Shown here in pieces: positions 8,006-16,219 of a DNA stretch of 46,156 bases. Within the stretch, counting starts at the first letter, position 1. Every line of letters starts with the position of its first letter. The position numbers and the translations under genes were made by a program. The notes under the pieces were generated by a model. The model did not search any database. It saw only the letters and a program-made list of their open reading frames with translations, and had not been told where the DNA came from. The stretch is from CAYREV01 sp964423345 (lineage in GTDB: Bacteria; Bacteroidota; Rhodothermia; Balneolales; Balneolaceae), in the NCBI GenBank assembly GCA_964423345.1, contig CAYREV010000021.1, forward strand, positions 1 to 46,156, written 5' to 3'.

Positions 8006-10036
8006 ATGCATTCATTTACCGTAAAATTAATGGGGATCATCATTCTGGTGCTATCCCCATTTTTGGTTCAAGCCCAGCTGCTCGATCCCGTCACCTATAC
8101 CGTGACGGAAGCCCCCGAAGAGGTCAAGGCGGGTGAGGCTTTCGAAGTTACCATACAAGCCGCCATTGAAGGGAAGTGGCATCTCTATTCCATTGCCAAC
8201 GATCCCGATGCGGGACCCTATCCCACACAGTTTTCCTCTAAAAATCCCCGGCTGAAACTGGCCGGCGAGGTCACCGAGTCGGATGCGGTGATCGAATACG
8301 ACCCCAATTTCGATACGGAGCTGGGCTGGCATACCACCGAGGCATCCTTCACCATCCCCCTTGTTTTTGAAACCGGCGTCAGCGGACGCACCATGATCGA
8401 CCTGGAGGTGCTCTACCAGGTATGTGACGACAAGTCGTGCCTGCCTCCCAAAACCAAATCCATTACCCGGGCTATCACGGTTTCGGGGGTTGCCGACCAT
8501 CCCGCCGAAGGTATAGAGCAGTCGGAAGCGGGTGACGGTGGGGCAGCCGGCACCTCCGCGGAAGAAGGGTCGCCTTCCGGCTTGTCCGGCCCTGAACAGG
8601 CCACTCCCGATCCATCAGCTTCCGGATCGGTTGGGCAGGGCGATATTGAAACGGCTTCGGCCGGTGTTGGCGGAGACGGCATCTTCTCTTTTCTCTGGCT
8701 TGCCCTGGCCGCCGGCTTTGCAGCGCTGCTTACGCCCTGCGTCTTTCCGATGATACCGCTGACGGTATCCTTCTTTTCAAAACAGGACGAAGGGCAGGGC
8801 GGAAAGGCGGTACCGCGGGCCCTGGGCTTCGGTCTGGCTATCGTGGTTACCTTTACGGTGCTGGGCGCCCTGCTGGCGCTGATCATCGGAGCCTCCGGGG
8901 CCAACCGGTTTGCGGCCAACCCCTGGGTGAACCTGATGATAGCGGTGACGCTTGTTTTCTTTGCGCTGAGCCTGCTGGGGGCTTTTGAACTGAGGCTACC
9001 CCACCAGCTCACCAACTGGCTGAACCGGAAAAGCAACGAGAGCGGGGGCGTGATAGGGGTGCTGTTTATGGCGCTGACCATCAGTGCCGTTTCCTTCTCC
9101 TGCACGGCTCCCTTCGTAGGAGGGGTGCTCGCCGCAACGGCGGGAGGGGAGTGGTTCTATCCCATCATAGGCATGATGGGCTTCTCTACGGCCTTTGCCA
9201 GCCCCTTTGTACTGTTTGCCCTCTTCCCACGGTGGCTGGAGTCGCTACCCGAAAGCGGTTCCTGGATGAATGTAGTCAAAGTGCTGCTGGGTTTCATTGA
9301 ACTGGCGGCGGCCTTCAAGTTTCTTTCCAATGCGGACCTGGTCTGGGAGTGGGGGCTCATTTCACGGCCGTTCACCATTGCCGCCTGGATAGCCATCTTT
9401 CTGCTGGCGGGGCTGTATGTTCTCGGCGTCTTCTCGCTCCGGCACGAAAGCAAGCCCGAACAGATCGGCACCGGCCGGCTGATGCTTGCCATGCCATTCA
9501 TTCTGTTCAGTTTTTACCTGGTGCCGGGGCTGCTGGGTGCCTCGCTGGGCATCTGGGATTCATGGCTGCCGCCCAAGCAGGCGACCGACGTGAGTGTGGT
9601 CTATTCCATATCGCAGCGCGGGGCCGCCGGGGCCACGGAAGAGGAGAACGCGGAGTGGTCGGACGACTACCGGGCCTCGCTGGAGAAGGCCAGGGCGGAA
9701 TCCATGCCGGTGTTTATTGATTTTACCGGCTATACCTGCACCAACTGCCGGGCGATGGAGACCAATGTCTTTCCCCTCGAGCCCATACGGCAGCGTTTTG
9801 ACCGGATGGAAAAAGTACGGCTGTATACCGACGACGGGACCGACGGGCCGGAGAACCAGCGTTTTCAATTTGAGATGACCGGAACGGTTGCCCTTCCCAC
9901 CTATGTTATCGTTGACCCGGATACCGAAAATGTGTTGAGCCAGCTGGTGGGTTACGCCGGCAAAGAGGAGTTCCGGCAGTTTCTGGATACCGGGCTTAAT
10001 CGTTTTAACAGCAGAAAGCAGAAGACCGAAGGCTGA
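8006..10036 (+). CDS. dsbD: Thiol:disulfide interchange protein DsbD
   Basis: Transfers electrons from cytoplasmic thioredoxin across the inner membrane to periplasmic thiol proteins. All three domains are present. After a signal peptide (about residues 1-22) comes a DsbD-alpha domain with the Cys pair CDDKSC (about residue 136). A Ser/Gly/Pro-rich linker (about 165-215) leads to an eight-helix membrane domain with TPCVFPMIPLTVSFF and the partner SCTAPFVGG. The last part is a thioredoxin-like domain with CTNC (near residue 578). The ATG at 8006 is preferred over the in-frame TTG at 8000 because it directly precedes the signal peptide. Function is inferred from motifs. Confidence 0.92.
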   Translation: MHSFTVKLMGIIILVLSPFLVQAQLLDPVTYTVTEAPEEVKAGEAFEVTIQAAIEGKWHLYSIANDPDAGPYPTQFSSKNPRLKLAGEVTESDAVIEYDPNFDTELGWHTTEASFTIPLVFETGVSGRTMIDLEVLYQVCDDKSCLPPKTKSITRAITVSGVADHPAEGIEQSEAGDGGAAGTSAEEGSPSGLSGPEQATPDPSASGSVGQGDIETASAGVGGDGIFSFLWLALAAGFAALLTPCVFPMIPLTVSFFSKQDEGQGGKAVPRALGFGLAIVVTFTVLGALLALIIGASGANRFAANPWVNLMIAVTLVFFALSLLGAFELRLPHQLTNWLNRKSNESGGVIGVLFMALTISAVSFSCTAPFVGGVLAATAGGEWFYPIIGMMGFSTAFASPFVLFALFPRWLESLPESGSWMNVVKVLLGFIELAAAFKFLSNADLVWEWGLISRPFTIAAWIAIFLLAGLYVLGVFSLRHESKPEQIGTGRLMLAMPFILFSFYLVPGLLGASLGIWDSWLPPKQATDVSVVYSISQRGAAGATEEENAEWSDDYRASLEKARAESMPVFIDFTGYTCTNCRAMETNVFPLEPIRQRFDRMEKVRLYTDDGTDGPENQRFQFEMTGTVALPTYVIVDPDTENVLSQLVGYAGKEEFRQFLDTGLNRFNSRKQKTEG

Positions 10037-10140
10037 AGACAAAAAGCAAGCCGCAGCTGGGAACCGACAGCAAAGAACTGCCTTTCGACTGTTAAACCAT
10101 TTAAAGTGCCGGGATAATTCAAATTACTGCTTCTCTTATT

Positions 10141-10169
10141 TTGACATTTAGATTAAAATGATCTATCAT
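10141..10169 (+). promoter_or_regulatory. Sigma70-like promoter for the exbB cluster
   Basis: TTGACA at 10141-10146, a 17-base spacer and TATCAT at 10164-10169 form a near-consensus sigma70 promoter of the proteobacterial kind. A CATCTTTG at 10174-10181 resembles a Bacteroidota -7 element but lacks a spaced -33. The sequence lies about 57 bases upstream of the exbB ATG. Confidence 0.5.
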
Positions 10170-10225
10170 TTTGCATCTTTGTAAGCCCAAAAAATTTAAT
10201 CAAATAAACTAATAGGAGTAATCGT

Positions 10226-10930
10226 ATGATATCGTCAATAGCTCTCTTTCTTCTTCAAGCTGGAGCTGATCAAGGCTTTTTTAACGTAATTGTTGAAAAA
10301 TTTAACGAAGGCGGCGGTTGGATGTGGCCGGTACTCGTTGCACTCATCTTAGGCTTGGCAATTTTCCTCGAGCGAATAATCACTCTTAACCTTGCGGACA
10401 TTGATACACGCAAATTCGTAGTCGATGTGCAGGAAGCTCTTCAGGAAGGCGGAATTCCCGCTGCCCAGGAACTTTGTGCAGAGACACGCGGACCTGTTGC
10501 TTCTGTATTCCAGGCCGGACTGATGCGTGTGGATGAAGGTATAGATGCAGCTGAAAAAGCAATATCGGCCTACGGTTCCATTGAAATGAGTTTCCTGGAA
10601 CGAGGCCTGGTGTGGCTTTCCCTTTTCATCGCGATTGCTCCGCTGCTCGGATTCCTCGGAACCGTTGTCGGTATGATTGAAGCATTCGATGCTATTCAGG
10701 CAGCAGGCGATATTTCACCTACGCTTGTAGCCGGTGGTATTAAGGTGGCTCTGCTGACTACCGCTTCCGGTCTGCTTGCCGGTATTATCCTGCAGGTGGG
10801 TTACAACTACTGTGTTTCCAAGATCGACCGACTGATTGCCGAAATGGAAGAGTCGTCCATTACGCTGATCGACTCTATCGTCGAGATGAAGCAAGGCGGC
10901 AGCCCGACGACTCCCGAAACGTCAGTCTAA
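10226..10930 (+). CDS. exbB: MotA/TolQ/ExbB proton channel family protein
   Basis: The 234-residue inner-membrane protein has a helix near residues 30-50 (WPVLVALILGLAIFLERI) and two more near 130-155 and 165-195. The segment IAPLLGFLGTVVGMIEAFDAI is the family signature. ExbB/TolQ proteins form pentamers that, with ExbD/TolR dimers, convert proton motive force into force on TonB or TolA. An AGGAG at 10214-10218 supports the ATG at 10226. Two exbD-type genes follow in the same operon, with a small membrane protein between. Whether it serves TonB transport, Tol or another partner cannot be told, as no tonB or tolA is in the window. Confidence 0.93.
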   Translation: MISSIALFLLQAGADQGFFNVIVEKFNEGGGWMWPVLVALILGLAIFLERIITLNLADIDTRKFVVDVQEALQEGGIPAAQELCAETRGPVASVFQAGLMRVDEGIDAAEKAISAYGSIEMSFLERGLVWLSLFIAIAPLLGFLGTVVGMIEAFDAIQAAGDISPTLVAGGIKVALLTTASGLLAGIILQVGYNYCVSKIDRLIAEMEESSITLIDSIVEMKQGGSPTTPETSV

Positions 10931-10966
10931 CGACAGTCATTACAATTAAATAAGACAGGTGATATA

Positions 10967-11236
10967 ATGTATAGTGTAATCGGACTCGGTATTGCAATGG
11001 GGCTGGTTGGTTTAGGCATCCTTGCGATGGTCGTTACAGGAATTCAAAGCCTTATGAAAGGAAAGCAGGACGTCAAAAAGATCATCACTTTCCTGGTTCC
11101 ATTCGTAGTGTACGGCGCTGCCTTTGGAATTACCGGTACCTTCAGTGAAGCGGGTATCGCTACCATGCTCTTTATGGTGGCTGCAATGCTCCTGCTTATT
11201 GTAGGCACTGGATTTAAAAGTACTTTTAATGTTTAA
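10967..11236 (+). CDS. Small three-helix membrane protein in exb cluster
   Basis: The 89-residue protein is of unknown function. Hydrophobicity suggests three membrane segments: about residues 3-24, 40-58 and 64-83. A short basic loop, MKGKQDVKK, lies between the first two. I see no known motif. It sits 36 bases after exbB and 12 bases before the first exbD, so it is clearly co-transcribed. Its place inside an ExbB-ExbD unit suggests an accessory or regulatory subunit of the proton channel; that is inference from position. Codon use and start (GTGATATAATG) look like those of its neighbours. Confidence 0.8.
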   Translation: MYSVIGLGIAMGLVGLGILAMVVTGIQSLMKGKQDVKKIITFLVPFVVYGAAFGITGTFSEAGIATMLFMVAAMLLLIVGTGFKSTFNV

Positions 11237-11248
11237 TCCATATCAGCT

Positions 11249-11791
11249 ATGATTAAGAAAAAGGAACGAGAGGACCCTGAAATTGGCGGTTCCTCCATGG
11301 CGGATATAGCTTTTCTGCTGCTTATTTTCTTCCTGCTTGTGACAACCATCGATGTCGACACCGGCATCGGAATGGTGTTGCCGCCCAAGCCGGAAGAGAA
11401 TGTAGAACCACCACCGGTCAAGGAGCGTAACATGCTCAAGATCCTGGTGAACGCAGAAGGACTGGTTCTCATGGATGAGCAACCCACACCTATCCCCGAA
11501 GTGAAAACGAAAGTGATGGAGTTCGTCTCCAACAACGGGCAGGACCCGACGCTTTCGGTCTCACCGGATAAGGCCATTGTCTCCCTGAAAACGGATCAGG
11601 AAACGCCCTACGGCATCTATATCGACATGCTCGATGAAGTGATGGGTGCCTATGCGGATCTCAGAAACCAGGCCTCACAGGCCCGTTTCGGCAAAAACTT
11701 CAAGCAGCTTGGTGAAGACAGTCCCGAACGTGAGGAGATAAGCAATCTCTATCCGAAGAAAATTTCAATCGCAGAGCCAGACCAGGGATAA
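11249..11791 (+). CDS. exbD: ExbD/TolR biopolymer transport protein (first copy)
   Basis: The 180-residue protein has a short cytoplasmic N-terminus, one membrane helix (about residues 18-38, ADIAFLLLIFFLLVTT) and a periplasmic domain. Asp19 at the start of the helix corresponds to the proton-carrying Asp of ExbD/TolR. The periplasmic part contains the PPKPEENVEPPPVKERN proline-rich stretch and then the usual ILVNAEGLVLMDE strand. It is longer than typical ExbD (about 140), with an extra C-terminal region ending in NLYPKKISIAEPDQG. It lies 6 bases before a second exbD. Confidence 0.92.
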   Translation: MIKKKEREDPEIGGSSMADIAFLLLIFFLLVTTIDVDTGIGMVLPPKPEENVEPPPVKERNMLKILVNAEGLVLMDEQPTPIPEVKTKVMEFVSNNGQDPTLSVSPDKAIVSLKTDQETPYGIYIDMLDEVMGAYADLRNQASQARFGKNFKQLGEDSPEREEISNLYPKKISIAEPDQG

Positions 11792-11797
11792 TCAATT

Positions 11798-12250
11798 ATG
11801 TCACATTTTGAAAAGAAATCTGCAAAAACCAGCCAGGATGTACCGACATCGGCCATGCCCGATATCGTTTTCATGTTGCTTATCTTCTTTATGGTGACAA
11901 CGGTACTTCGTGAGGTGGAACTGCAGGTTAAAGTCAATTTTACCGAAGCGAAAAATATAGAGAAGATTGAGCAAAAGCGCCTGGTCAGCTACATTTATAT
12001 AGGTCCCGAAAAATTATCGGGAAACAGGACGGGCTCAACAAAGGTACAGATTGACGATGCGATCGTCGATGACCTCGGTGCCATCCGAAAACTGATGTAC
12101 GACAAGCTTCAGGAACAACCGAAGCTTATTGTCTCGCTCCGCATCGACGAAGATACCAACTCCGGTATTGTACGTGATGTGGAACAGGAGCTGAGGGAGG
12201 CCGGTACCCTTCGTATTAACTACTCGACGAAGACAGAAGTCTCCCCCTAA
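11798..12250 (+). CDS. exbD: ExbD/TolR biopolymer transport protein (second copy)
   Basis: The 150-residue partner of the preceding ExbD. It has a single helix PDIVFMLLIFFMVTTVL (about residues 21-37) with Asp22 in the conserved position, followed by a periplasmic domain. The two copies differ strongly outside the helix, so they are not a recent duplication; paired, divergent ExbD genes are common in Bacteroidota. It is the last gene of the cluster and is followed by a strong terminator at 12275-12315. Confidence 0.92.
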   Translation: MSHFEKKSAKTSQDVPTSAMPDIVFMLLIFFMVTTVLREVELQVKVNFTEAKNIEKIEQKRLVSYIYIGPEKLSGNRTGSTKVQIDDAIVDDLGAIRKLMYDKLQEQPKLIVSLRIDEDTNSGIVRDVEQELREAGTLRINYSTKTEVSP

Positions 12251-12274
12251 CCGCTCAAATATAATTTCTACTAT

Positions 12275-12315
12275 AAAAGGCATGTACAACTATTGTACCT
12301 GCCTTTTATTTTTTT
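12275..12315 (+). terminator. Rho-independent terminator of the exbB-exbD operon
   Basis: AAAAGGCA at 12275-12282 pairs with TGCCTTTT at 12300-12307. After one mismatch, GTACAA (12284-12289) pairs with TTGTAC (12293-12298) around a CTA loop. A T-rich run to 12315 follows. thiL starts only 13 bases later, so the thiL promoter would have to overlap this element, or thiL depends on leak-through. Confidence 0.85.
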
Positions 12316-12327
12316 AAGCATACGCAG

Positions 12328-13356
12328 ATGGATAAAGAGAATTTCAGAACCATACAGTCATTGGGAAGGAATCAGCTCATACAGGAGCTGATGGAAGATT
12401 CAAAAGTCAGCAGGGAAAGGGTAAGGCGCGGGGTGGGCGACGATGCCGCGGTACTGTCGCCCGGCGACGGCCGCCTGACGCTGTGGACATCGGAAACGTT
12501 TATGGAGGGAGTGGACTTCGATTTGGTGTATACTCCCTTGCACCACCTGGGCTACAAACTGGCCGTGACGGTCATAAGCGACATCTATGCCATGAACGGG
12601 AAACCGGAAACGCTGCTGGTCAACCTGGCCCTTCCCAACAAGCTCTCGGTGGATATGGTCAAGGAGATCTACCGGGGTATTCACGCTTGCGGAGAGGAGC
12701 ATAATTTTCAGGTGGTGGGCGGCGACCTGACCGCTTCACACCGGATACTGGCAGTGAGCATAAGCTGCCAGGGATCCGTGTCGGAAGAGAGGATAACCTA
12801 TCGAAAGGGTGCCGCGGAAGGCGACGCCATCTGCGTGACGGGCGACCTGGGCGGGGCCATCGCGGGACTGAGAGTATTGATGCGGGAAAAAAAACACTGG
12901 GAGGAGACCGAACAGCAGCAATTCCAGCCGGACCTGGATGAATATGAATATGTAGTGAGCCGGCAGCTGGTTCCGGTGGCCCGAAAGGACTTTATCGAGG
13001 CCCTTGAAGAGCAGTCCGTGATTCCCTCAAGCATGATAGATGTCAGCCAGGGCCTCGTCAGCGAACTGGGTCACCTGACCGAAGAGTCGGCAACCGGCGC
13101 CCTGATATACCAGGCGGCACTGCCCATAGCGCTTGAGACCCGCCGGGTAGCCGATGAGATGAAGGAGGATGTGGACAAGTACGGGCTGTACGGGGGCGAG
13201 GACCTGGAGATGCTTTTTACCCTCTCCGAGGAGCAGGTAGAGGATTTCGCCGGTGAATTTTCAGATATAACCGTTATAGGGAAGATCTCCTCCGACTTCG
13301 AGGGACCGGTCATGCAGACCGGAGAGGGAGAGATGGTACAGTTCAGGGAAGAGTAG
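12328..13356 (+). CDS. thiL: Thiamine-monophosphate kinase
   Basis: Catalyses the last step to thiamine diphosphate (ThMP + ATP to ThDP). The 342-residue protein has the PurM/ThiL fold signatures: GVGDDAAVLSPGDG near residue 36 (Asp pair binding Mg-ATP), LAVTVISDIYAMNGKPETLLV near residue 77, VGGDLTAS near residue 130, TGDLGGAIAGL near residue 171 and YGGEDLEMLFTL near residue 289. Length is typical. It stands alone, with a terminator just upstream and ftsH 188 bases downstream; no other thi gene is in the window. Confidence 0.93.
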   Translation: MDKENFRTIQSLGRNQLIQELMEDSKVSRERVRRGVGDDAAVLSPGDGRLTLWTSETFMEGVDFDLVYTPLHHLGYKLAVTVISDIYAMNGKPETLLVNLALPNKLSVDMVKEIYRGIHACGEEHNFQVVGGDLTASHRILAVSISCQGSVSEERITYRKGAAEGDAICVTGDLGGAIAGLRVLMREKKHWEETEQQQFQPDLDEYEYVVSRQLVPVARKDFIEALEEQSVIPSSMIDVSQGLVSELGHLTEESATGALIYQAALPIALETRRVADEMKEDVDKYGLYGGEDLEMLFTLSEEQVEDFAGEFSDITVIGKISSDFEGPVMQTGEGEMVQFREE

Positions 13357-13484
13357 GCACTACACCTTTCAATAATTCCCTGTTTTCTGCGTTAACCCTG
13401 TCCAAAGCCTGTCGCCAGCCCCATGTCACATCAAAATGCAGGCTGAGGTGCCGAAAACGGGTACGATGGTATGATTATTTACCG

Positions 13485-13492
13485 TATATTTG
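13485..13492 (+). promoter_or_regulatory. Candidate -7 element upstream of ftsH
   Basis: TATATTTG matches TAnnTTTG exactly, 52 bases before the ftsH ATG at 13545. No TTG lies at the expected distance upstream, so only half of a Bacteroidota promoter is visible. Confidence 0.35.
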
Positions 13493-13544
13493 TAGATGGA
13501 ATATATATTCACATTACGTAATTAAAACTTGTTACAAACAGTAG

Positions 13545-15617
13545 ATGTCCGACCAAAATAAATTACCTGCGGGAAAGAACGAAGGGCCCGAAAAATCCGA
13601 GCATTCGAATAACAGCCCCAAATTTCCCCTCTGGATCTATGCGGTACTGCTGCTGGCCCTCTTTGGCATTCAGATCTTTTTTATGAACCAGGAGAGCGGC
13701 AATGCCCTTAAGTACAGCCAGTTCCTGGATTATGTGAAGAAGGGGTATGTGGAAGAGATCACCATCAAAAACGGAACGTTCATTACCGGAACCTACAGTC
13801 CCAAGGCTGTAGAGGAGGGGATCCCCCAGTCTAACCGGGAGGAGTCGCAATGGCAGCTTTCCGAGCAGGAGACCGTCCAAAAGTTTAATACCACTATGCT
13901 GGAGGGGGATGATATACGTCCCGTGCTCGATGCCCATAACGTAGTCTACGATGTACGCATTGAGGAAGACTGGTTCAGCGGCGTGCTGTTCTGGCTGATC
14001 CCCATCGGCCTGGCCATCGCCTTCTGGATCTTCATCTTCAGGCGCATGAATCCGGGTCAGCAGGTGCTGAATATCGGCAAGAACAAGGCGTCGCTTTACG
14101 ACAAGCAGAAGGAAAACAAGGTATCCTTCAAGGATGTTGCCGGCCTTGAAGAGGCGAAAGCCGAAGTGGAAGAGGTGGTGGAATTTCTTCAAAATCCGCA
14201 GAAGTTCACTCGCCTGGGCGGTACGCTGCCCAAGGGTGTGCTGCTGGTGGGCCCTCCGGGAACCGGTAAGACCCTGCTGGCCAAGGCTACCGCAGGGGAG
14301 GCCGACGTGCCTTTCTTCAGCCTGAGCGGTTCCGACTTTGTGGAGATGTTCGTGGGCGTTGGTGCCGCCCGGGTGCGGGACCTGTTTAAGCAGGCCAAGG
14401 AAAAGGCCCCATGCATCATCTTTATTGACGAAATTGACGCCATCGGGCGGAGCAGGGGCAAGGGCATGATGATGGGCTCCAACGACGAGCGGGAGAACAC
14501 GCTGAACCAGCTGCTCAGTGAGATGGACGGTTTCAACACCGACAAGGGCGTGATTATCATGGCGGCCACCAACCGCCCCGACGTGCTCGATACCGCCCTG
14601 CTGCGCCCGGGCCGCTTCGACCGGCAGATATTGATCGACAAACCCGACCTCAACGGAAGGGTCAGCGTGCTGGAGGTCCACAGCCGGAACCTCAAGCTCT
14701 CCGACGACATCGACCTGAAACTGCTGGCCTCGCAGACCCCCGGCTTTGCCGGAGCGGAGCTGGCCAACCTCTGTAATGAGGCGGCGCTGATGGCGGCGCG
14801 AAGGGGCAAGGAGCATGTGGAGATGGAAGACTTCCAGGACTCCATCGAACGGGTCATCGCAGGGCTTGAAAAGAAAAACAAGCTTATCAGTCCCAAGGAA
14901 CGCAAAATCGTGGCCTACCATGAAGCGGGCCACGCCATTATCGGCTGGTACCTGGAGCATACCGACCCGGTCCTTAAAGTGAGCATTGTGCCCCGGGGAC
15001 TGGCAGCGCTCGGTTATACCTTGCAGACGCCGCTGGAAGACCGGTTTCTGATGACTACCGAAGAGCTGGACGACAAAATTTGTGCCCTGCTTGGCGGACG
15101 GGTGGCAGAGGAGATTATCTTCGGCCGTATCTCTACGGGGGCACAGAACGACCTGGAGCGTATCACGAATTTGGCTTTTGCGATGGTCGCCGAGTACGGA
15201 ATGAGCGAGGAGCTGGGGTATCTCTCCCTCAAGGATTCCCAAAACCCCGAAAACAGCTACGGCTTTAACAAGAAGTATTCCGAAAAAACCTCCGAGCGCA
15301 TTGACGAGGCGGTTTCGGCTATCATCAGGCAAAACTATGAGCGAACGAAGAAACTGCTTACCGAGCATCGCGACGAGCTGGAGAAGATGGCCCTTACGCT
15401 GCTGGAAAAAGAGGTATTGGACCACAACGACCTGAAGGAGCTGCTGGGCGCCCATCCCGAAGGCAAGTACCCCGAGGGAATATTTCAAGACGAGAAAGAT
15501 GCCGCCAAGGTGAATGGGAAAAAAGCCGGGGCCGGCCGGCAGGAAGAAAAAGCGGACGAGCAGGAAGAAGAGGTGGAAGAGCAGGGGGAAGAGGTGGAAG
15601 AGGACGGGGATGCATAG
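13545..15617 (+). CDS. ftsH: ATP-dependent zinc metalloprotease FtsH
   Basis: A membrane-anchored AAA+ protease that degrades damaged membrane proteins and regulatory substrates. The 690-residue protein has two membrane helices (about residues 29-47 and 145-167) around a periplasmic domain. The AAA module has Walker A GPPGTGKT (about residue 237) and Walker B IIFIDEIDAIG (about residue 291). The second region of homology, ATNRPDVLDTALLRPGRFDRQ, is split across residues 344-364. The M41 zinc site HEAGH starts at residue 459. The last 50 residues form a strongly acidic, Glu-rich tail that is longer than usual. It is probably its own transcription unit. Confidence 0.96.
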   Translation: MSDQNKLPAGKNEGPEKSEHSNNSPKFPLWIYAVLLLALFGIQIFFMNQESGNALKYSQFLDYVKKGYVEEITIKNGTFITGTYSPKAVEEGIPQSNREESQWQLSEQETVQKFNTTMLEGDDIRPVLDAHNVVYDVRIEEDWFSGVLFWLIPIGLAIAFWIFIFRRMNPGQQVLNIGKNKASLYDKQKENKVSFKDVAGLEEAKAEVEEVVEFLQNPQKFTRLGGTLPKGVLLVGPPGTGKTLLAKATAGEADVPFFSLSGSDFVEMFVGVGAARVRDLFKQAKEKAPCIIFIDEIDAIGRSRGKGMMMGSNDERENTLNQLLSEMDGFNTDKGVIIMAATNRPDVLDTALLRPGRFDRQILIDKPDLNGRVSVLEVHSRNLKLSDDIDLKLLASQTPGFAGAELANLCNEAALMAARRGKEHVEMEDFQDSIERVIAGLEKKNKLISPKERKIVAYHEAGHAIIGWYLEHTDPVLKVSIVPRGLAALGYTLQTPLEDRFLMTTEELDDKICALLGGRVAEEIIFGRISTGAQNDLERITNLAFAMVAEYGMSEELGYLSLKDSQNPENSYGFNKKYSEKTSERIDEAVSAIIRQNYERTKKLLTEHRDELEKMALTLLEKEVLDHNDLKELLGAHPEGKYPEGIFQDEKDAAKVNGKKAGAGRQEEKADEQEEEVEEQGEEVEEDGDA

Positions 15618-15747
15618 AGAGGGGGCGCGAATGAGCAGGCTATTGCATGTAAAAAATTTTATTTTTTAACTTGATTGAGATTCAGGCGGGAACCCTGAAG
15701 TTACGGCTTGCGTTGGTTCACCGGCATATTGAATAAATACCCATGTT

Positions 15748-16194
15748 TTGGTTTTTATAAGCAGAAAGGCACATTTTAACGCCGCACACCGCCTCCACAA
15801 CCCCGACAAGTCGGAGGAGTGGAACAGGGAGGTGTATGGCAAATGCAACCATGAGAACTGGCACGGGCACAACTACCACATTGAAGTGGTAGTGGCCGGC
15901 GAGCCGGATGAAACCACCGGTTATGTGATCGACCTCTCGGAGCTGCAGTCCATTATTGACCGGCGGATTGTGGAGAAATGTGACCACCGGAACCTGAACC
16001 TGGATGTGGATTTCCTGGAAGGGGTGATTCCGTCGACCGAAAACCTGGTGAAAGCGTTCTTCGAGGAGCTGGAAAAGCCGGTGGATGAAGCCAGCTCGGA
16101 ATCCGGATACCTTTTTTCGGTGCGCCTGGAGGAAACCGAACGAAACGCCGCCGAATATTGTCCATATCTCCTGAAAACAAAAACACCTGTTTAG
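15748..16194 (+). CDS. 6-pyruvoyl-tetrahydropterin synthase family protein
   Basis: The 148-residue protein is a T-fold enzyme with zinc ligands His14, His39 and His41 and the catalytic Cys33. The spacing Cys-x5-His-Gly-His (CNHENWHGH) is that of tetrahydrobiopterin-type PTPS, not the Cys-x3-His-Gly-His of QueD (queuosine). The active-site segment CDHRNLNLD near residue 75 is also present. The only usable start is TTG at 15748: the frame is closed by TGA at 15730-15732 and the nearby ATG at 15743 is out of frame. It sits 25 bases before folE2, which makes the substrate precursor from GTP. PTPS would convert dihydroneopterin triphosphate to 6-pyruvoyl-tetrahydropterin; a queuosine or folate role is possible. 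Confidence 0.88.
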   Translation: MVFISRKAHFNAAHRLHNPDKSEEWNREVYGKCNHENWHGHNYHIEVVVAGEPDETTGYVIDLSELQSIIDRRIVEKCDHRNLNLDVDFLEGVIPSTENLVKAFFEELEKPVDEASSESGYLFSVRLEETERNAAEYCPYLLKTKTPV

Positions 16195-16219
16195 TAACTT
16201 TTGATGATTTAGTACGGTT

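Noticed and set aside
13563..15488. 641-codon antisense frame opposite ftsH
   Set aside because: Shadow of the real ftsH frame; its sequence is rich in His, Gln and Val runs typical of reverse-strand noise.
15618..15747. Possible preQ1-type riboswitch before the PTPS homologue
   Set aside because: I found only a small hairpin (15681-15699) and an AT-rich run, without the conserved preQ1 pattern, so nothing supports it.
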